This document shows, one piece after another, positions 49,780 to 57,415 of a stretch of DNA of 64,000 nucleotides; the stretch's first letter is position 1; each line of letters begins with the position of its first letter. The position numbers and the translations under genes are program-made. The notes beneath the pieces were generated by a model. The model saw only the letters and a list, made by a program, of their open reading frames with translations, was not told where the DNA came from and ran no database searches. Source of the stretch: a virus; IMG/VR virus record IMGVR_UViG_3300042482_001138, positions 124,001 to 188,000 of that record; one strand, given 5' to 3'.

Positions 49780-50904
49780 ATGAAGTTAAAATTAGAATAT
49801 GTTTGGTTAGATGGTTATAAACCTGAACCAAATCTTAGAAGTAAAGTTAAAGTCGTTGAATACGAAAAAGTTAGAAATGCTCTTTTAGATGGAAATTTTC
49901 CTGTTTGGAATTTTGATGGGTCATCAACATTACAAGCAGAAACAGGAAATTCAGATCGTTTATTAAAACCTGTTAGACATTACATGAAAGACATGCAATC
50001 TACAGTTTATGTATTGTGTGAAGTTCTAAATCCTGATGGTACACCACACGAATCAAATAAAAGATCTCAAATTGGTGAAAATTATGAAGATTTATGGTTT
50101 GGATTTGAACAAGAATATTTTATTCGTGAAGAAATTAACGGAAATATTTTAGGTCATAAAAGAAATATTCTTAAGGGTCAAGGTGAATATTATTGTGGTG
50201 TTGGGCACAATGTTGTTGGACGTGAATTTGTTGATGAACATTTGAACATGTGTTTAAATTATGGAATTGATGTTACGGGAATTAATGCCGAAGTTGCATT
50301 AGGTCAGTGGGAATATCAAGTTTTTTCCCAAGGTAAATTGAAAGGTGGTGATGATCTTTGGATGACTCGATATTTTCTTTATAAAGTTGCTGAAAAATAT
50401 AATTATCATATTGAACTCCACCCTAAACCATTGACCCACGGTGAATGGAATGGATCAGGACTTCATACAAATTTTTCAACAGACAAGATGAGAAATGAAG
50501 GAAATGAAGACTATTTTAAGGCACTATTCAATGCATTTGAATCAAGACATGATGATCATATCAAAGCTTATGGTTCACAAAATCATTTAAGACTTACTGG
50601 TGAATATGAAACCCAATCAATTGATAAATTTAGTTGGGGTGTATCCGATCGTGGGGCGTCAATTAGAGTTCCTCAGGACACGGCAAAAGAATGGAAAGGT
50701 TACATCGAAGATCGCAGACCAGGATCAAATGCCGATCCATACAAGATAATTCGTGAAATAGTTAAGTCCTTGGATGCAACAAAAGAAATCTACGAAATGA
50801 AAGGTATGATGACTTCGTTTGTTGATATGGATGGTCTGAGTGGTAAATATGGCACAATGACTAATGAAGAGTTATTAAAAGAATACAGATCTGATGAAAA
50901 CTAA
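49780..50904 (+). CDS. glnA: glutamine synthetase, type II (GSII, eukaryote-like)
   Basis: 374 aa, full length. An upstream in-frame ATG at 49729 is rejected since the family starts at KLEYVWLDG. Conserved GSII blocks are intact: FDGSSTLQAETG (45-56), the metal glutamates in WFGFEQEYF (107-114) and INAEVALGQWEYQV (168-181), GSGLHTNFST (225-234), NHLRLTGEYE (268-277), GVSDRGASIRVP with R291/R296, and DRRPGSNADPY (311-321). It makes glutamine from glutamate, ammonia and ATP. In a phage this is very unusual. It may boost nitrogen supply for nucleotide synthesis. Confidence 0.93.
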   Translation: MKLKLEYVWLDGYKPEPNLRSKVKVVEYEKVRNALLDGNFPVWNFDGSSTLQAETGNSDRLLKPVRHYMKDMQSTVYVLCEVLNPDGTPHESNKRSQIGENYEDLWFGFEQEYFIREEINGNILGHKRNILKGQGEYYCGVGHNVVGREFVDEHLNMCLNYGIDVTGINAEVALGQWEYQVFSQGKLKGGDDLWMTRYFLYKVAEKYNYHIELHPKPLTHGEWNGSGLHTNFSTDKMRNEGNEDYFKALFNAFESRHDDHIKAYGSQNHLRLTGEYETQSIDKFSWGVSDRGASIRVPQDTAKEWKGYIEDRRPGSNADPYKIIREIVKSLDATKEIYEMKGMMTSFVDMDGLSGKYGTMTNEELLKEYRSDEN

Positions 50905-51022
50905 ATTTTATAATATTACCAAATGGTTTGAAATCAATTTTGGATGGTTTTTTATAAACTGTAGAAAACAAGCCGCTTGGGCGGAATACTTAAGAAAAAA
51001 ATATAAAAATGAAAGTAATTGA
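50894..51022 (+). CDS. small protein, aromatic-rich
   Basis: 42 aa (MKTKFYNITKWFEINFGWFF, then INCRKQAAWAEYLRKKYK). It starts within the glutamine synthetase stop region (11-base overlap) and ends overlapping the next gene. Amphipathic, possibly membrane-associated. Confidence 0.5.
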   Translation: MKTKFYNITKWFEINFGWFFINCRKQAAWAEYLRKKYKNESN

Positions 51023-51167
51023 AGTTAATTTAGGGATTGGGATAAATATGTTTTTTGTTGAACCTGTTAAAATTATAATTGAAGATGAAACTGATTCTGA
51101 AAAACCAAAAAAAAGAAAAAAAACCGTCAAACCCATCAAAAAGGAAATAGAAATAGAAAAAGAATAG
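51009..51167 (+). CDS. small Lys-rich protein
   Basis: 52 aa, with a beta-like start (VIEVNLGIGINMFFVEPVKI) and a highly charged tail (SEKPKKRKKTVKPIKKE). Could bind nucleic acid. Overlaps the previous ORF by 14 bases. Confidence 0.5.
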   Translation: MKVIEVNLGIGINMFFVEPVKIIIEDETDSEKPKKRKKTVKPIKKEIEIEKE

Positions 51168-51183
51168 ATTCAATACAAATAAA

Positions 51184-52302
51184 ATGAACACATTAGATAA
51201 AAATTACCAAGAACTTCTTTTTGAATTAATTGAAAAAGGAATAAAAAAAAACGATAGAACTGGAACAGGAACTCGTTCACTTTTTGGTCGTCAGATTCGA
51301 CACAATATGAATGAAGGATTCCCTTTGTTAACAACCAAAAAAATGTATTGGAAAGGAATTGTAACAGAACTATTATGGTTTTTAAGAGGTGATACAAATA
51401 TTAAATATCTTGTTGATAATGATTGCCATATTTGGGATGGTGATGCATATAAGAACTATTCTAAAATTGCTGGTTCTGTTGAAGAACCTGATTATGACAT
51501 TCACGTAGATGACCCTAATCAGAATTGTACTCGTTTGATGACACAAGAAGAATTTATCAACAAAATCAAAACAGATGATGAGTTTGCTGAGAAGTGGGGT
51601 GATTTAGGTCCTGTGTATGGTAAACAATGGAGAAGTTGGGGTGGATTTGAAAAAAAAACTATTGGTTGGCATCACGGGTCACCGTCTGAATTTGATTTTA
51701 TCGCGGTAAATGATCAAATCACAAACCTAATAAACGACCTTAAAACAAATCCAGACTCAAGACGATTAATGGTTTCTGCTTGGAATGTAGGTGAATTAGA
51801 CCAAATGGTTCTTCCTCCTTGTCATTATGGATTCCAAGTTTATACAAGAGAGTTGACATGGGAGGAACGATATGAGTATATGTACAATACTAATGTTAGG
51901 GCCGAAGATGGGTTTAGACCACCACTAACTCCCGAAATGTTGCAACAATACAACATCCCGACCAGAGCAATCTCTCTAATGTGGAACCAAAGGTCGGTAG
52001 ATACATTTTTAGGTTTACCATTCAATATTGCTTCCTACGGACTTCTTCTAACTATTTTGGCTAAAGAAGTGAATATGATCCCTGACCAACTTATTGGTAA
52101 TTTGGGTGATGTACATTTATATGAAAACCATGTGTCTCAAGCATCACAACAGATTACAAGAGAACCATTTAAGTTACCAACATTAAATTCTTTTCCAATT
52201 TATCAAGGAACTAAACTGGGTATCGAATGTTATGTGGTTAGTGATTTTACACTAAAAGATTATCAATCACATGAATCAATAAAGGCACCATTATCAAATT
52301 AA
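51184..52302 (+). CDS. thyA: thymidylate synthase (ThyA) with two insertions
   Basis: 372 aa against 264 for E. coli ThyA. Catalytic Cys213 in LPPCHYGFQ, the phosphate-binding NDRTGTGT, SRRLMVSAWN, the folate region NQRSVDTFLGLPFNIASY and GNLGDVHLYENH are all intact. The extra length lies between the WDGDAY motif and LGPVYGKQWR (acidic stretch about 85-135) and after YTRELTWEERY (about 222-255). It makes dTMP from dUMP with methylene-tetrahydrofolate, for phage DNA synthesis. Confidence 0.95.
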   Translation: MNTLDKNYQELLFELIEKGIKKNDRTGTGTRSLFGRQIRHNMNEGFPLLTTKKMYWKGIVTELLWFLRGDTNIKYLVDNDCHIWDGDAYKNYSKIAGSVEEPDYDIHVDDPNQNCTRLMTQEEFINKIKTDDEFAEKWGDLGPVYGKQWRSWGGFEKKTIGWHHGSPSEFDFIAVNDQITNLINDLKTNPDSRRLMVSAWNVGELDQMVLPPCHYGFQVYTRELTWEERYEYMYNTNVRAEDGFRPPLTPEMLQQYNIPTRAISLMWNQRSVDTFLGLPFNIASYGLLLTILAKEVNMIPDQLIGNLGDVHLYENHVSQASQQITREPFKLPTLNSFPIYQGTKLGIECYVVSDFTLKDYQSHESIKAPLSN

Positions 52303-52306
52303 AATT

Positions 52307-52543
52307 ATGAAAGAACAAAACAATTGGAATGACCCACAATTATCAGATGGAGATTTCCCACAAACAAACAAAACAAAATTCCAAGTAGGAGACAAAGCGA
52401 TAAAACTAAAAGGATATAAATTCCCATGTACTATTGTATCAGTATTTAAAACCGTAGAAGGAAATGTTCGGGTCGTTGGTGAGATGGATGACTATGGGTT
52501 ACTTCATATTTTTAACGAAGAACAATTAGAAAAGGTAAATTAA
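52307..52543 (+). CDS. small phage protein (KVGDK-x-KGYKFP type)
   Basis: 78 aa. KFQVGDKAIKLKGYKFPCTIV followed by GNVRVVGEMDD and LLHIFNEEQLE, an SH3-like small barrel seen in many phages, often next to thymidylate synthase or dihydrofolate reductase genes. Function unknown. TAATG junction. Confidence 0.75.
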   Translation: MKEQNNWNDPQLSDGDFPQTNKTKFQVGDKAIKLKGYKFPCTIVSVFKTVEGNVRVVGEMDDYGLLHIFNEEQLEKVN

Positions 52544-52794
52544 TGAAAAAATTTTTTGTGATATTCCTTGCATCTTTTATATTGGAAACGGCGTCTACTA
52601 TGTACATTTCTACAGTATCACAAAAAAGTATTTCTATGATTTTTTGGGCGTTTATAGGACCTTTTTTGGCGTTACCTTTTGTCGGGTATATGGTAGAATC
52701 TAAAACTTGGACAGAAAGATCAAAAATGGCACTCGCATCGGGAATTGGTTATATGATTGGCGCTTATTTAGTTTATTTATATTCAAATATTTAA
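52543..52794 (+). CDS. small phage membrane protein
   Basis: 83 aa with three hydrophobic segments (about 4-22, 29-48, 62-82), including FVGYMVESKTWTERSKMALASG. The family occurs in many phages. Role unknown. Confidence 0.7.
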   Translation: MKKFFVIFLASFILETASTMYISTVSQKSISMIFWAFIGPFLALPFVGYMVESKTWTERSKMALASGIGYMIGAYLVYLYSNI

Positions 52795-52805
52795 AAGTAA
52801 AAATT

Positions 52806-52889
52806 ATGATAAAACTTATAAAGTTTTTTATTTGGTTGGAAAAAGAAAAAATAAATGCTATGATTCATAGCGGTAAAGGGATTTATTAG
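52806..52889 (+). CDS. 27-residue conserved peptide
   Basis: 27 aa: MIKLIKFFIWLEKEKINAMI, then HSGKGIY. The pattern F-x-x-W-L-E-x-x-x-I-x-A-M-I-H-x-G-x-G resembles very short proteins of other large phages. A longer upstream in-frame extension exists but lies in the membrane gene. Confidence 0.5.
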   Translation: MIKLIKFFIWLEKEKINAMIHSGKGIY

Positions 52890-52893
52890 TGTT

Positions 52894-53265
52894 ATGGAAA
52901 AACCTGATAATGTTGCAGAAAAACCAAATTTGTTACCATACGGATCAAACGTAGGAGCTCCTTCGATTAGAATAGAAAACATACAGTTTTGGAAAGAAAC
53001 AAAAGTGAATAAAGTAAATCATCTGTTTGATGAAAAGTTCAATTCAATCAAAAAAGATTACGAAAAACTTTTAGAAGAATACGAATGGAATAATTTGGTT
53101 TATAAATCAAATTTTAACTTCGAGCCAACTATAGGACAAACATATTATTTATATAGTTCTGATGATGATAAAACGTTTCTATCCTTAATTGAACCGAACC
53201 AATGGAATAAAAAATATATAGGTTCATTTTTTTTGAACCATGAATGTAAATGGGTCAAAGTCTGA
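52894..53265 (+). CDS. DUF2452 protein
   Basis: 123 aa. LPYGSNVGAPSIRIENIQFW, KVNHLFDEKFNSIKKDYEKL, GQTYYLY, FLSLIEPNQWNK and HECKWVKV give an end-to-end match to the DUF2452 pattern, a family of Bacteroidota and their phages. Function unknown. Confidence 0.85.
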   Translation: MEKPDNVAEKPNLLPYGSNVGAPSIRIENIQFWKETKVNKVNHLFDEKFNSIKKDYEKLLEEYEWNNLVYKSNFNFEPTIGQTYYLYSSDDDKTFLSLIEPNQWNKKYIGSFFLNHECKWVKV

Positions 53266-53501
53266 TGTCAAAAAAAAGAATTCATGTAAACCAACATCAT
53301 ATTAGATCAAACAAATCTAAAAATACTGATCTACCTGTTATTACAATAAAAGAAGGTAGAAAAAACACATATTGTAACGAAGTTGAAATTTTGGGACCAA
53401 GTAGAATAGTTTATTGTGGTAGTGGACAACAAAAACCCATTCTTAGTTGTGGAGCCAGGGTTGTTATTGAAACTGAAAGTGAAATTATTATAATAAGTTA
53501 A
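53265..53501 (+). CDS. small basic protein
   Basis: 78 aa from the ATG overlapping the previous stop (TGATG). The in-frame ATG at 53250 is less likely. Basic His-rich start (RIHVNQHHIRSNK), then a beta domain with ITIKEGRKNTYCNEVEILGP. This short family occurs in phages, function unknown. Confidence 0.65.
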   Translation: MSKKRIHVNQHHIRSNKSKNTDLPVITIKEGRKNTYCNEVEILGPSRIVYCGSGQQKPILSCGARVVIETESEIIIIS

Positions 53502-53511
53502 AAAAAACCAT

Positions 53512-53519
53512 TATATTTG
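53512..53519 (+). promoter_or_regulatory. TAnnTTTG promoter box
   Basis: TATATTTG, 14 bases before the ATG at 53534. Confidence 0.6.
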
Positions 53520-53533
53520 TAGAAAATTATTTC

Positions 53534-53728
53534 ATGAATGCCGATAAAGATTTTAAATTTGTATTAAGGGTGTTAAACTCAAGTGAAAACAATGAACACA
53601 TTAAAACTTCAGATAAACTTTTCGAAAATTTCAAAGACAAGTGGAAAAGAAAGATGGAATGTTTTGAATTAGTTGATTATATGTTCAAATATAAAGTAGA
53701 AAGAAAAAAAAATAAAAAAAGTATATGA
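53534..53728 (+). CDS. small helical protein
   Basis: 64 aa: DFKFVLRVLNSSENNEHIKT then a basic helical end. Coupled to the phosphoesterase gene by ATGA. A phage family of unknown role. Confidence 0.6.
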   Translation: MNADKDFKFVLRVLNSSENNEHIKTSDKLFENFKDKWKRKMECFELVDYMFKYKVERKKNKKSI

Positions 53729-54417
53729 AACTTACAATAATATCAGACACTCATAATCATCACAAAAGAATTACCGATGATCTTCCTGGTGGTGACCTTT
53801 TAATTCATGCGGGTGACCTTAGTTCTATGGGTTATGAGCATGAAATAACTAATTTTGCGAAATGGTTTGATAGTTTAGACAACTACACTAGTAAAGTTTT
53901 TATTGCGGGTAACCACGATTGGGGATTTCAAAATAACACCGAAAAAATCAAAGGTCTTCTTACAGGTTATAAAAATATAGACTATCTTCAAGATGACTTT
54001 ATGGGAATAATAGAAGGAGGGGAACCTGAAGTTAAAATTTGGGGTAGTCCTTGGCAACCTGAGTTTTATAATTGGGCATTCAATTTACCAAGAAATGGTG
54101 ATGAGTTGAAAGAAAAGTGGGATATGATTCCCGATGATATTGACATTCTAATCACACATGGTCCTGCTTGGGGATTCTTGGATGATGTAGAAGGTCGAAG
54201 AGGAGAACATCTTGGGTGTGAATTACTTGCAGAAAGAATCAAACAAATCAAACCAAAGATTCACATTTGTGGACACATTCATACAGGATATGGTCATTAT
54301 TATAATGGACATACTCATTTCTTCAATGCATCTGTTCTAAATGAAAGATATGCTTATGCTCATTTACCTTGGAATATTGAATGGGACCCAATTACAAATG
54401 AAATTTTGTTTCTCTAA
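53725..54417 (+). CDS. calcineurin-like metallophosphoesterase
   Basis: 230 aa. ISDTHNHH (D-x-H), IHAGDLS, IAGNHDWGF, ITHGPAW and HICGHIHTGYG supply the complete dinuclear metal site. The SPWQPEFYNWAFNLPR and RRGEHLGCELL segments match the UPF/MPPED-like subgroup. Possibly a nucleic acid or cyclic nucleotide phosphodiesterase. Distinct from the enzyme at 32438. Confidence 0.93.
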   Translation: MKLTIISDTHNHHKRITDDLPGGDLLIHAGDLSSMGYEHEITNFAKWFDSLDNYTSKVFIAGNHDWGFQNNTEKIKGLLTGYKNIDYLQDDFMGIIEGGEPEVKIWGSPWQPEFYNWAFNLPRNGDELKEKWDMIPDDIDILITHGPAWGFLDDVEGRRGEHLGCELLAERIKQIKPKIHICGHIHTGYGHYYNGHTHFFNASVLNERYAYAHLPWNIEWDPITNEILFL

Positions 54418-54432
54418 ATTAAATGAGCCTAA

Positions 54433-54439
54433 TATTTAT
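54433..54439 (+). promoter_or_regulatory. TATTTAT box (candidate late promoter)
   Basis: TATTTAT 5 bases before the ATG at 54445. Confidence 0.55.
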
Positions 54440-54444
54440 CATAT

Positions 54445-55143
54445 ATGAAAAATAGGCTCATTTTACTTTTTGAACTATTCAAACAAATAGGGGGTACTTC
54501 GGCAGATTTAGAAATTATTATGGACCGAAGTTTTATCGAAGACTGGAATCAAACCGTTTATATAAACTATAATAATTCATCACGAAGAAATGTAAAAATA
54601 CCATTTTTAATGGTCAAAACTTTGAAAGACTTAGTCAAAAAGTATGATGATGTTTTTTGGGACTATAATAATTATGATAATGATGAAATTTGGTATTTAT
54701 TGATTACAATAAATTATATAGAAAAAAAAATAATTTTTAGAAGTCAGTGTAAAGAAGAAACTTATAATAAATTTAGTCACGACTTTAAAAAAGATGATTT
54801 TAGTGAAATAGTACAAAATTATATTTCTGAACTCACAAATAATGCAAGTGATATTGTTGACTTTGAGTTCTTTGGTAGATGGGATGATGGTGAAATATAT
54901 AATGTTAATTTGAACGGAAAAAAAAATACGGAATTTTTCTTGGGAAACGATCATGCTTATTGGGAAATTTGTAATGCCGTTATGGAAAAAATAATTAGCA
55001 AATATTGGAATTCAGAACAAGGGGCTACAGGTGAAATAAGATTATGGGGTGATGATATTTTTGTTCGAGGTAAAGAATTATTAGAAGAATATCAATGGAC
55101 TGATTTGAATCTTGTTGTAACACCTGATAACGTTGAAGATTAA
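54445..55143 (+). CDS. acidic protein related to the 57416 gene
   Basis: 232 aa. Helical start with an (I/L)xE tripeptide (NRLILLFEL). The second half aligns in order with the 57416 product: an FEFFGRWDDGEIYNVN strand pair, a helix with YWEICNAVMEKI, GATGEIRLWGDD, and a final VRGKELLEEYQWTDLNLVV. No enzyme motif. Probably one of several related late proteins. Confidence 0.65.
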   Translation: MKNRLILLFELFKQIGGTSADLEIIMDRSFIEDWNQTVYINYNNSSRRNVKIPFLMVKTLKDLVKKYDDVFWDYNNYDNDEIWYLLITINYIEKKIIFRSQCKEETYNKFSHDFKKDDFSEIVQNYISELTNNASDIVDFEFFGRWDDGEIYNVNLNGKKNTEFFLGNDHAYWEICNAVMEKIISKYWNSEQGATGEIRLWGDDIFVRGKELLEEYQWTDLNLVVTPDNVED

Positions 55144-55172
55144 ATAATCTTTGAATTTACAAATAAACAATA

Positions 55173-55179
55173 TATTTAT
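55173..55179 (+). promoter_or_regulatory. TATTTAT box (candidate late promoter)
   Basis: TATTTAT 13 bases before the ATG at 55193. Confidence 0.5.
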
Positions 55180-55192
55180 TAGAAAAAAATAT

Positions 55193-55735
55193 ATGAAAAC
55201 TGAAAAATTAGATTTAACAGAAAAATTAATTGAAGAATTGAAAAAAAGAAGAATGTTCGAAGCTAAAGAATTCGAAGAAGATGATGATGATGAGGATGAT
55301 GACGATGAGAATAATGATGAGGATGATGACGAAGACGAAAATGATGATGAAGATGAAAATAATGATAACAACGAAGACTTTTGTGAAATGGTTTGTAAAA
55401 TTCTTCACTCAAGAAATCAAGCTCACATATATCACCTTCAGACACAATCTTTTGCTGAACACAAAGCTCTAAATGATTACTATGATGGTATATTAGGACT
55501 ATTTGATGCTATTATAGAGTCTTACCAAGGTAAATACGGTATAATCAGAACTTATAAGACATTTAAAATTGAACAGTATAAAAATAATAAAAAAACAATT
55601 TCTTATTTTGAAAGATTACTGGACGATATAGATAATCTTAGAGGATCTGTTGAAGATAGTTATCTACAAAATCAAATTGATACTGTTGAAGAATTAATTA
55701 ACTCAACAATTTATAAACTTAAATTTCTTAAGTGA
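55193..55735 (+). CDS. protein with Asp/Glu/Asn low-complexity tract
   Basis: 180 aa from the ATG after the TATTTAT box. A helix KLDLTEKLIEELKKRRMFEA is followed by an unbroken tract of about 33 Asp/Glu/Asn residues (28-60), then a helical domain with ILHSRNQAHIYHLQTQSFAE and four-helix character. This second part resembles ferritin-like/Dps helices in outline (His and Glu at HLQTQSFAEHKALNDYYDGI). A mini-ferritin is a possibility only. Confidence 0.6.
   Translation: MKTEKLDLTEKLIEELKKRRMFEAKEFEEDDDDEDDDDENNDEDDDEDENDDEDENNDNNEDFCEMVCKILHSRNQAHIYHLQTQSFAEHKALNDYYDGILGLFDAIIESYQGKYGIIRTYKTFKIEQYKNNKKTISYFERLLDDIDNLRGSVEDSYLQNQIDTVEELINSTIYKLKFLK
55270..55375 (+). repeat. GAT/GAC/GAA/AAT trinucleotide-type low-complexity tract
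   Basis: Codons for Asp, Glu and Asn repeat for about 100 bases within the acidic protein. The tract also opens spurious ORFs in other frames. Confidence 0.8.
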
Positions 55736-56094
55736 AACTAGAAATTACAGAAAATGAAAAAAATGATATTTCTTCACATCACGAAGAAATAGACAACATC
55801 CTGTTCAATTTTTTAATAAGAAGAGTAAGAATTGAAGAAAAAAATTTAGGTACAGATTGGTTTGATCAAAAACCGCTTAAAGTTACTGAATATAGATTTG
55901 AAGGATTTCCTGGTTATGGGTTTAATAGTTTTTCTTCTAAAAAAGACATGGAATATAAAATTGTTGAAATGTTGGTTGAAGGAACTGATATGGTTGGTGA
56001 CTGGTTTTTTGGACCAAACAATGTTAATAATCCGGAAAGACAAAAATTTATGAAAACAGTAAGAAATTTTTTAAATTTCATTTTGACAAAATGA
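55732..56094 (+). CDS. hypothetical protein with degenerate leader, GTG start
   Basis: 120 aa, starting at GTG in a GTGA overlap. N-terminus MKLEITENEKNDISS resembles the I-T-E-x-Q leaders with Glu for Gln. The body has EGFPGYGFNSFSSKKDMEYK and GTDMVGDWFFGPNN. No family recognised. Confidence 0.6.
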   Translation: MKLEITENEKNDISSHHEEIDNILFNFLIRRVRIEEKNLGTDWFDQKPLKVTEYRFEGFPGYGFNSFSSKKDMEYKIVEMLVEGTDMVGDWFFGPNNVNNPERQKFMKTVRNFLNFILTK

Positions 56095-56113
56095 AAAAAA
56101 AATTCTAAATTTG
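56082..56113 (+). promoter_or_regulatory. complete Bacteroidota promoter
   Basis: TTTG (56082-56085), 20-base spacer, TAAATTTG (56106-56113), 33 bases before the ATG at 56147. Confidence 0.65.
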
Positions 56114-56146
56114 TTTATTGTTTAACTTAAAATTATAAAAAAAGAA

Positions 56147-56395
56147 ATGGGTACAAAATCAGGGAAGAACGGGAGGTATATTTGTAAAGTTGGTTATTTT
56201 GACATTTATGCAAAAGATAGTCACAAACCAAAAAAAGATTCAAAATATAAATTTTTAAAGGCAGAAGTTAAATCAACAGTTTACAATGTACTACACGCCA
56301 AAAAATTAATCCAAGGGAACTTTAAAACCAAAGATGATGCTGTTAAAAATGCTATTGAGCTTTTGGGGGATAAAAGATTAAACTATTCATTATAA
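56147..56395 (+). CDS. small basic protein
   Basis: 82 aa, Lys-rich, beta start (GRYICKVGYFDIYAKDSH) and a C-terminal helix. No family recognised. Monocistronic with promoter and terminator. Confidence 0.65.
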   Translation: MGTKSGKNGRYICKVGYFDIYAKDSHKPKKDSKYKFLKAEVKSTVYNVLHAKKLIQGNFKTKDDAVKNAIELLGDKRLNYSL

Positions 56396-56398
56396 AAC

Positions 56399-56425
56399 AA
56401 AGTCGGATCAAAAATCCGACTTTTT
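56399..56425. terminator. bidirectional terminator
   Basis: AAAGTCGGAT / ATCCGACTTT 10-bp stem, 5-base loop, T-run on both strands. Sits between convergent genes. Confidence 0.9.
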
Positions 56426-56430
56426 AATTT

Positions 56431-56988
56431 CTAATCGTCCCATTGAGAAGTTACATCTAAATAATTTAAACCAAAATCAAGTTGTATTGTGTGAACGTAA
56501 CCTTCAATCTCACCACGTAACCAATTTACAACATCCAAATAAATATCATCATAGTGATCATCCATAAGTTCTTCATAGGTTAATTGTCCATCACTTGTAT
56601 CAAAAGTACCATTTATAATATAAAAACCAAAATTAAGTTCACCATCTTCCATGTAGAATTTTTCAAAACTACGGGTAATCATAACCTCGAAGTGGTCATT
56701 TGAATAAATATTTTGATCTGAGTTTCTTAGGTCTTTATCTGTTACCTTTAAATTTGTAATGTATTGGTCAAAAAGTTCGAAAGCCTTATCCTTACCACCA
56801 ACAAATTCATAATACCATTTATCAATTTGATCTATATATTTAGATAATTTTTTTCTATATAGATCAACGTAACCTATCCTTGGTATTTCACCTGAATTTA
56901 CTTGGCGTTCCCATAGATTGAAAAAATACTTTTTTAATGTATCCATTTTAGAATCTTCTCTTAATATGGTTTTGATAAGATCTTTCAT
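56431..56988 (-). CDS. leader-type acidic protein
   Basis: 185 aa. N-terminus MKDLIKTILREDSKMD (LRE tripeptide at 9-11). The body is acidic with EVMITRSFEKFYMEDGELNF and ends LNYLDVTSQWDD. No enzyme motif. Divergent from the DUF6915 gene, each with its own TATTTAT box. Confidence 0.65.
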   Translation of the reverse strand: MKDLIKTILREDSKMDTLKKYFFNLWERQVNSGEIPRIGYVDLYRKKLSKYIDQIDKWYYEFVGGKDKAFELFDQYITNLKVTDKDLRNSDQNIYSNDHFEVMITRSFEKFYMEDGELNFGFYIINGTFDTSDGQLTYEELMDDHYDDIYLDVVNWLRGEIEGYVHTIQLDFGLNYLDVTSQWDD

Positions 56989-56994
56989 ATTTAA

Positions 56995-57001
56995 ATAAAT
57001 A
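56995..57001 (-). promoter_or_regulatory. TATTTAT box (candidate late promoter)
   Basis: Minus-strand TATTTAT, 6 bases before the ATG at 56988. Confidence 0.55.
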
Positions 57002-57027
57002 CTACAAAAAACTGAAGTAAAAAACTA

Positions 57028-57034
57028 TATTTAT
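57028..57034 (+). promoter_or_regulatory. TATTTAT box (candidate late promoter)
   Basis: TATTTAT 15 bases before the ATG at 57050. Confidence 0.5.
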
Positions 57035-57049
57035 TAAAAATATAAAGTT

Positions 57050-57403
57050 ATGGCACATCCACAAGTACACGCAAAAAGCTCTGTAAAAAAATATGGTGGT
57101 AAAGTTGAAGATTACATAAAAATTCATGAGTGGTTTGATGAAACTAAAGCATGGATCGGACATTCATATCACAGAATGTTTAGACATCACAGCGAAGGAA
57201 TTTTTGAATGTGAAAAAATCTTCGGACCATCTTTTGAAAATAGTGATGGAAAAACAGTTTACACTAGATATATTGGCGAAGATCATGTTAAAGAAGATTG
57301 TTTTAATTACGTCCCTTCTGCTAAAGAATGGATTAAAAATATACAAGAAAAAGAAAAACCAATATGGATGATGAGAACCTTGGATCTTAAATTTGATGAT
57401 TAG
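57050..57403 (+). CDS. DUF6915 phage protein
   Basis: 117 aa. HPQVHAKSSVKKYGG, EDYIKIHEWFDETKAWIGH, MFRHHSEGIFECEKIFG, NSDGKTVYTRYIGEDHVKED and VPSAKEWIKNI reproduce the whole family pattern. The many conserved His suggest a metal site. Common in phages, function unknown. Confidence 0.88.
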   Translation: MAHPQVHAKSSVKKYGGKVEDYIKIHEWFDETKAWIGHSYHRMFRHHSEGIFECEKIFGPSFENSDGKTVYTRYIGEDHVKEDCFNYVPSAKEWIKNIQEKEKPIWMMRTLDLKFDD

Positions 57404-57404
57404 A

Positions 57405-57411
57405 TATTTAT
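57405..57411 (+). promoter_or_regulatory. TATTTAT box (candidate late promoter)
   Basis: TATTTAT 4 bases before the ATG at 57416, touching the previous stop. Confidence 0.5.
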
Positions 57412-57415
57412 TATT

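Noticed and set aside
51170-51397. Hydrophobic minus-strand ORF in front of thymidylate synthase
   Set aside because: It is the antisense of the conserved ThyA N-terminus.
55081-55445. Minus-strand ORFs rich in Ser, Ile or His opposite the acidic tract
   Set aside because: They are antisense readings of the GAT/GAA repeat and have no start context.
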